Of a stretch of 9,148 bases of DNA, positions 5,959 through 9,148 are shown in pieces. Both the position numbers and the translations under genes were made by a program. Under the pieces are notes generated by a model that saw only the letters and a list, made by a program, of their open reading frames with translations, was not told the origin of the DNA and did no database searches. Source of the stretch: WQXF01 sp031552825 (GTDB lineage Bacteria > Bacillota > Clostridia > Christensenellales > Aristaeellaceae). The first letter of the stretch is position 1, and every line of letters starts with the position of its first letter. Location of the stretch: assembly GCA_031552825.1 (NCBI GenBank), contig JAVBMD010000038.1:1-9148 (forward strand). Reading direction: 5' to 3'.

Positions 5959-5987
5959 AGTATAGCGGTTATCGAAATCTTTCGCCA
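5959..5987 (-). promoter_or_regulatory. Weak candidate promoter for the nfeD-floA operon
   Basis: On the minus strand a TATACT -10 (5959-5964, 5 of 6 consensus) stands 17 bases from TGGCGA (5982-5987, only 3 of 6 for -35). It would start transcription near 5952, just before the nfeD ribosome binding site, and would also explain why the frame upstream of 5928 is not needed. Read-through from the glycosylase genes is equally possible. Confidence 0.3.
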
Positions 5988-6019
5988 GCGATATGCGTTC
6001 AAAGATGCGTTTAAGGGGT

Positions 6020-6637
6020 TCAAATGTCATTTTCAAAGCGTTGCGCGGCAAGCGCGCGGCTAAGCGCGCCCACATCCTCGGCGTACCGCTCGGCAAGCGC
6101 CGGGTTGTAGATGATGCTGGCCGGATGATACAGCGGAAACAGCGGCGGCAGCCCCTCGACCGCCATCCAGCGGCCGTGCGCCTGTCCGATGCTCAGCGGG
6201 CGGCCGGTAACGGCGTGCAGCGCCACGTTGCCCAGCGTGGCGATGGCGCCGGGCTTCACCAGCGCGATCTCCCGCGCCAGCCACGGCTGAAACAGCGCGA
6301 TCTCCTCGCGCGTGGGCGGGCGGTTGGAAACCCGCCCCTTGGCGCCGACCTTGGTCGGCCGCACCTTGACGGCGTTGCTGATGTAGAGCTGCGCGCGATC
6401 CAGCCGCACCTCCTCCAGAAAGCGATCCAAGTTTTTTCCGGCCTTGCCCACGAACGGGCGACCGGCCAGCGTCTCCTGCTCCCCCGGCGCCTCACCGATC
6501 AGCATCAGCTTGGCCTGCGCCTCGCCCTCGCCAAAGACCAAGATGCGGTTCTCCCCCACGTAGATCTGCTCAAAAAACTTTGTACACTCCTCGCGATACT
6601 TGCGCATCGCGTTGGCCGCCGATGAAGCTGCGCTCAT
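6020..6637 (-). CDS. Family 4-type uracil-DNA glycosylase paralogue lacking Fe-S cysteines
   Basis: A 205-residue protein of the family 4 uracil-DNA glycosylase fold. Catalytic motif 1 is LIGEAPGEQETLAGRPFVGKAG (47-68) and motif 2 is YHPASII (170-176), so uracil recognition appears kept. In family 4 enzymes four cysteines hold a 4Fe-4S cluster; here the CX2C pair is reduced to a single Cys (C18 in REECTKFFEQ), the VKCRP cysteine is V92 (AVKVRPT) and the fourth is F116 (IALFQPWL). The cluster is therefore almost certainly absent, and the segment between (KVGAKGRVSNRPPTREE) is longer than in the neighbour. The ATG at 6637 has GGAGG 4 bases upstream and overlaps the stop of the canonical copy as ATGA, so the two are translationally coupled. 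It probably removes uracil from DNA, or uses an altered substrate; activity is inferred. Confidence 0.9.
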   Translation of the reverse strand: MSAASSAANAMRKYREECTKFFEQIYVGENRILVFGEGEAQAKLMLIGEAPGEQETLAGRPFVGKAGKNLDRFLEEVRLDRAQLYISNAVKVRPTKVGAKGRVSNRPPTREEIALFQPWLAREIALVKPGAIATLGNVALHAVTGRPLSIGQAHGRWMAVEGLPPLFPLYHPASIIYNPALAERYAEDVGALSRALAAQRFENDI

Positions 6638-7230
6638 GCATCCTCCGCTGATGCCTTCGCCGCGAGCGGCGAGGGCGTGATGGTCTGTAGTGTGTCTCGA
6701 ATGGCCTGAAAATCTTCCCACGCAGGCCGTTTTTTTGTTTCGTCACGCAGCAGCGCCGCCGGATGGAACGTACACATCATGCGCACGCCCTTGCGCTCCA
6801 CCCACTTGCCGCGATCCCGCGTCACGCGCACCTCCTCGCCCATCAGGTAGCGCGCGGGCGTCGCGCCGAGGCACACGATGAGCTGCGGCCGGATCAGCGC
6901 CACCTGCGCCCGCAGATGCGGCAGGCAGGCCGCCGCCTCGTCCGGGGTGGGCACGCGGTTGTTTTCCGGGCGGCACTTGACGACGTTGGCGATGTACACC
7001 TGCTCGCGCACCAGCCCGATAGCCGCCAGCATACGATCCAGCAACTGCCCCGCCGCGCCGACGAAGGGTCGTCCGGTGGCGTCCTCCTGCGCGCCGGGGC
7101 CTTCGCCGACGAACAGCAGCGGGCTGTGTACGTTGCCCTCGCCGGGCACCGCATGCTTGCGCCCACGGCACAGGCCGCATTTCTCGCACCGCGCAATCTC
7201 CTCCAGCAGCGTCGGCCACGATACGCGCAC
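6634..7230 (-). CDS. Uracil-DNA glycosylase, family 4 (4Fe-4S)
   Basis: A 198-residue protein of normal family length. It excises uracil (from cytosine deamination or dUTP incorporation) to start base-excision repair. The four cluster cysteines are present at C15 and C18 (RCEKCGLC), C86 (VVKCRP) and C102 (AACLPHL), spaced as in the Thermus family 4 enzyme. Catalytic motif 1 is FVGEGPGAQEDATGRPFVG (40-58) and motif 2 is TFHPAAL (154-160). The GTG start at 7230 has GAGG at short spacing and a purine-rich GAGGTGAGGAAGC leader. It is the first gene after a gap holding a hairpin and a plausible promoter, and overlaps the cysteine-poor paralogue by four bases. Confidence 0.95.
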   Translation of the reverse strand: MRVSWPTLLEEIARCEKCGLCRGRKHAVPGEGNVHSPLLFVGEGPGAQEDATGRPFVGAAGQLLDRMLAAIGLVREQVYIANVVKCRPENNRVPTPDEAAACLPHLRAQVALIRPQLIVCLGATPARYLMGEEVRVTRDRGKWVERKGVRMMCTFHPAALLRDETKKRPAWEDFQAIRDTLQTITPSPLAAKASAEDA

Positions 7231-7273
7231 GCTTCCTCACCTCGCCGGTAAAAAATCACAAAAACACGCATTC

Positions 7274-7302
7274 AGTATAACATCCCCCGCCTTCAATGAA
7301 AA
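7274..7302 (-). promoter_or_regulatory. Candidate promoter of the glycosylase pair
   Basis: On the minus strand an extended -10, TGTTATACT (hexamer at 7274-7279), stands 17 bases from TTTTCA (7297-7302, 4 of 6 for -35). Transcription would start near 7267, about 37 bases before the GTG of the first glycosylase. The -35 and spacer lie inside the hairpin at 7280-7313. Confidence 0.45.
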
Positions 7303-7313
7303 GCGGGGGATGT
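7280..7313. repeat. Perfect 11-bp inverted repeat overlapping the glycosylase promoter
   Basis: ACATCCCCCGC (7280-7290) and GCGGGGGATGT (7303-7313) pair perfectly around a 12-base loop. No T run follows on either strand within a few bases (a T-rich stretch starts about 18 bases later on the minus strand), so it is not a textbook terminator. It may end transcription of the preceding gene, serve as an operator, or both. The rest of the 133-base gap holds another small hairpin, GGGGA/TCCCC (7346-7350/7356-7360), just after the preceding stop codon. Confidence 0.7.
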
Positions 7314-7363
7314 GAAAACTGTTGGATTTATGCCGGAGAAATACCGGGGACGGAATCCCCTTC

Positions 7364-8155
7364 TTACGCCGGAATCTCCGGCCACTCAAACGCTTCCACC
7401 GCATCATACCGCACAAAGTCGGCCTGCAACACCAGCGAAATCTTCATCGGCTGCGCCTGCGCGCCGGGCGTAACCGGCATCAGCCGCGCCGCCGCGTCGG
7501 AGGCCGCCCTGGAAACATCCACCACCATGCGCAGCGGCCGCCCGGTATCCTGCGCCACATAGAGCGTCACCTCGGCCACGGCCATCCATCCCTGCGGCAG
7601 CGCCTGCATGTTTGCCTGCTCGCCCAGTACGGCGGCCAAGCCCGCCTCCACCGCGCCGTCCCCCAGCAGCTTGCGCAGATCCGGCTTGATCAACAGCTTG
7701 TACGCCGCGACGCCGCCGATGGTTTCCTCGCCGTCGACCTGCGCGAAGAGCGCCTGCGCCGCCGCCGCATAGTCCGCATCCGCCAGCGACTTGAGCGCCG
7801 CGTCGGGATTCAGCTTCAGCGCGCTATCGCGCCACGCGTCGCCCATGCGCACCCGTAGAAGGGAGCCTTCGCCCTCCTGCCGCAGGTAGGCCTCGGCGCG
7901 CTCCCCGCGCGACTCAGCCACCGCCTTGCACTGCGGCGGATCGCGCAGCGCGTCCAGCGTGCCATTGGCGTACACGCCGCTGGGCAGCACGTTCTCGATG
8001 CCCATGCTAACCGTCGCCTCCACGCGCACGCTCTCGCTCCGCGCCAGCGCGGCAACCGCCGTTTGCAGCAGCGAGGCCGCGTCGGGTTCGGCCTGCGCGG
8101 GCGCGCAACCTAGCGCCAAGCACAGCGCCAGTATCCACACACTAATTTTTTTCAC
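7364..8155 (-). CDS. Exported protein, possible lipoprotein, LolA/LppX-like or DUF6612-like
   Basis: A 263-residue protein with a clear signal peptide: MKK, a hydrophobic core (ISVWILALCLALG) and either a loose lipobox (LALG-C17) or a signal peptidase I site after PAQA (residue 22). The mature part alternates helices with amphipathic beta strands (SVRVEATVSMGIE, SLLRVRMGD, AEVTLYVAQDTGRPLRMVVDVS, KISLVLQADFVRYDAVEAFEWP). This pattern resembles the half-barrel of LolA/LppX-type or DUF6612 proteins, with an 'E-x-IGGVAAYKLLI' strand-turn-strand also seen there. That is a fold-level guess, not a firm identity. The GTG at 8155 has GGAGG 8 bases upstream (8164-8168). It lies 27 bases after the small membrane protein gene and probably shares its transcript. 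Substrate and function are unknown. Confidence 0.8.
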   Translation of the reverse strand: MKKISVWILALCLALGCAPAQAEPDAASLLQTAVAALARSESVRVEATVSMGIENVLPSGVYANGTLDALRDPPQCKAVAESRGERAEAYLRQEGEGSLLRVRMGDAWRDSALKLNPDAALKSLADADYAAAAQALFAQVDGEETIGGVAAYKLLIKPDLRKLLGDGAVEAGLAAVLGEQANMQALPQGWMAVAEVTLYVAQDTGRPLRMVVDVSRAASDAAARLMPVTPGAQAQPMKISLVLQADFVRYDAVEAFEWPEIPA

Positions 8156-8182
8156 GCGATTATCCTCCGTACTTCCGTCGTG

Positions 8183-8491
8183 TCAGGGATTGGCGGTCGG
8201 TTGCGCGACGGTATGACCGCTCGGCTGATCGCCGATCACCACCGCCTCGTTCAGGTTCTGGCCGATGCCGGAGAAGGTGGCGGATAAATCGCCGCGCAGC
8301 CAGCTAAACAGCGCCGTCATCAGCGCCATCAGCGCCAGAATCAGCACCGTACACACCATTACACCGATAAAATCGAACACACCGCCCGCTACGCGGAAGC
8401 CGGAGCGCGGAGCCGGTTGATCGTCGTAATCCGTATAGTCCTCATCGAACTCATAGTCCACGTACTCCTCGGCATTGGGCTGATTTCGCAC
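8183..8491 (-). CDS. Small single-pass membrane protein, unrecognised
   Basis: A 102-residue protein of no family I recognise. The N-terminal 30 residues are very acidic and tyrosine-rich (EEYVDYEFDEDYTDYDD). A single hydrophobic segment at about 38-64 (VFDFIGVMVCTVLILALMALMTALF) is followed by a short basic WLRG and a small polar tail rich in Gly, Asn, Gln and Thr. The GTG at 8491 is chosen because AAAAGGAGG lies 7 bases upstream (8499-8507); an in-frame ATG at 8533 would start at about the predicted transcription start and has no such site. The gene is 27 bases before the exported-protein gene, and the two may form a small envelope unit. Confidence 0.72.
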   Translation of the reverse strand: MRNQPNAEEYVDYEFDEDYTDYDDQPAPRSGFRVAGGVFDFIGVMVCTVLILALMALMTALFSWLRGDLSATFSGIGQNLNEAVVIGDQPSGHTVAQPTANP

Positions 8492-8540
8492 CGCTGTTCC
8501 TCCTTTTCGCGATCCCGCCGCATGCGATCTCACTGCGTAT

Positions 8541-8549
8541 ATTTTATCA
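8541..8549 (-). promoter_or_regulatory. Extended -10 promoter upstream of the small membrane protein
   Basis: TGATAAAAT on the minus strand gives a TG-extended -10 (hexamer TAAAAT at 8541-8546). No good -35 is seen at 16-18 bases, which extended -10 promoters can tolerate. Transcription would start near 8534. A further TATGAT further upstream (about 8621-8626) with TTGCGG 16 bases before it is a second, weaker candidate. Confidence 0.4.
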
Positions 8550-8650
8550 CGTATCCATCAAAAAATCCATTCGTTAAAAATTCACTGGGTATTCCCACGC
8601 TGCGCAAGATTCGTGTATAATCATACCTGTGCAAAAGCGCGCCGCAAAAA

Positions 8651-9148
8651 TCACGGCATGTCCAGCCACGCGCCCTCCGGCTCCTCGCGCCCGGTCAGCG
8701 CGCCTTCGCTGAGCAGGCCGGGAAATCCCTGCTGGCGCAGCGCTTCGTAGGTCACCACCGCCACCGAGTTGGCTAGGTTGAGCGAGCGGGCGCCGGGCAG
8801 CATCGGAATGCGGATGCATTCCTCCCAGTGCCGCGCCAGCAACGTTTCGGGCAGCCCGCGCGTCTCCCGCCCGAATAGCAGCGCGTCCTCGGCGCCGAAT
8901 TTCGCCTCGGTATAGGCGCGCGGCGCCTTGGTGCTGGCAAAATGCAGGCGGCAATTGCCCTGCGCCAGCTCCGCAAGGCACTCCTCCAGCGAGGCGTGTA
9001 CCGTCAGCCGCACCATCGGCCAATAGTCGAGCCCGGCGCGCTTGAGGTAGCGGTCGTCCAGCTTGAAGCCCAGCGGCTCCACCAGATGCAGGCGCGAGCC
9101 GGTGGCGGCGCAGGTGCGCGCGATGTTGCCGGTGTTCTGCGGGATCTC
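8651..9148 (-). CDS. trmL: tRNA (cytidine(34)-2'-O)-methyltransferase TrmL, N-terminus cut by the window edge
   Basis: 165 residues to the stop; the frame stays open to base 9148, so about the first ten residues are missing (E. coli TrmL begins MLNIVLYEPEIPPNTGN; here the sequence starts at EIPQNTGN). TrmL is a homodimeric SPOUT methyltransferase that methylates the wobble ribose of tRNA-Leu species using S-adenosylmethionine. The three SPOUT motifs are present: EIPQNTGNIARTCAATG at the beginning, ALLFGRETRGLPE in the middle, and IPMLPGARSLNLANSVAVVTYE forming the knot. RAGLDYW matches the RAGLDYH of the E. coli enzyme. The C-terminus (GALTGREEPEGAWLDMP) extends somewhat past the E. coli end. 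A GCCG/CGGC stem spans the stop codon, but no clear terminator follows before the next promoter. Confidence 0.95.
   Translation of the reverse strand, partial: EIPQNTGNIARTCAATGSRLHLVEPLGFKLDDRYLKRAGLDYWPMVRLTVHASLEECLAELAQGNCRLHFASTKAPRAYTEAKFGAEDALLFGRETRGLPETLLARHWEECIRIPMLPGARSLNLANSVAVVTYEALRQQGFPGLLSEGALTGREEPEGAWLDMP

Noticed and set aside
4654..6063. Plus-strand open frame of 469 codons across nfeD and floA
   Set aside because: It spans two well-identified minus-strand genes and the gap between them, has low-complexity Thr/Ser then His/Arg translation, and no domain; a mirror of codon bias.

Overview
The window is GC-rich DNA with Gram-positive style ribosome binding sites (AGGAGG-like) and frequent GTG starts. 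Its gene set (Rex, a VanW-family exported protein, a FloA/NfeD pair, tandem family 4 uracil-DNA glycosylases) points to an anaerobic member of the Clostridia. A high-GC gut lineage is likely, but that placement is inferred from gene families and codon use, not from a marker gene. Ten of the eleven genes lie on the minus strand. The exception is the cut-off end of a glycyl-radical activating enzyme on the plus strand at the left edge.

Layout, read right to left as transcribed. A trmL tRNA methyltransferase is cut by the right edge (8651-9148). Next come a 102-residue single-pass membrane protein (8183-8491) and a secreted or lipoprotein-like protein (7364-8155). Two adjacent family 4 uracil-DNA glycosylases follow (6634-7230 and 6020-6637), overlapping by an ATGA junction; the first keeps all four iron-sulfur cysteines and the second has lost three. 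Then comes a compact membrane/signalling cluster: NfeD (5416-5928), FloA flotillin (4332-5348), an unrecognised membrane-anchored protein with two EG-x-D-x-CHD repeats (3693-4295), and an overlapping LytTR response regulator (2914-3705). The cluster ends at a strong rho-independent terminator (2730-2756). Between the regulator's stop codon and that terminator lies a long imperfect palindrome (2772-2895), bracketed by two near-identical 23-bp hairpin repeats. After a good sigma-A-type promoter come rex (1957-2598) and a VanW-family gene (317-1930), probably co-transcribed. The VanW gene converges on the activating-enzyme fragment (2-211) across a hairpin-rich intergenic stretch.

How the genes may work together. 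Rex senses the NADH/NAD+ ratio and controls fermentation genes; the adjacent glycyl-radical activase belongs to fermentative metabolism of that kind. NfeD and FloA form membrane microdomains. The overlap of the CHD-repeat protein with the LytTR regulator, directly behind floA, suggests a membrane-domain-linked signalling unit with no histidine kinase in view. The glycosylase pair looks like a catalytic duplication in which one copy dispensed with its Fe-S cluster. No tRNA, rRNA, CRISPR array, transposase or phage gene was seen.
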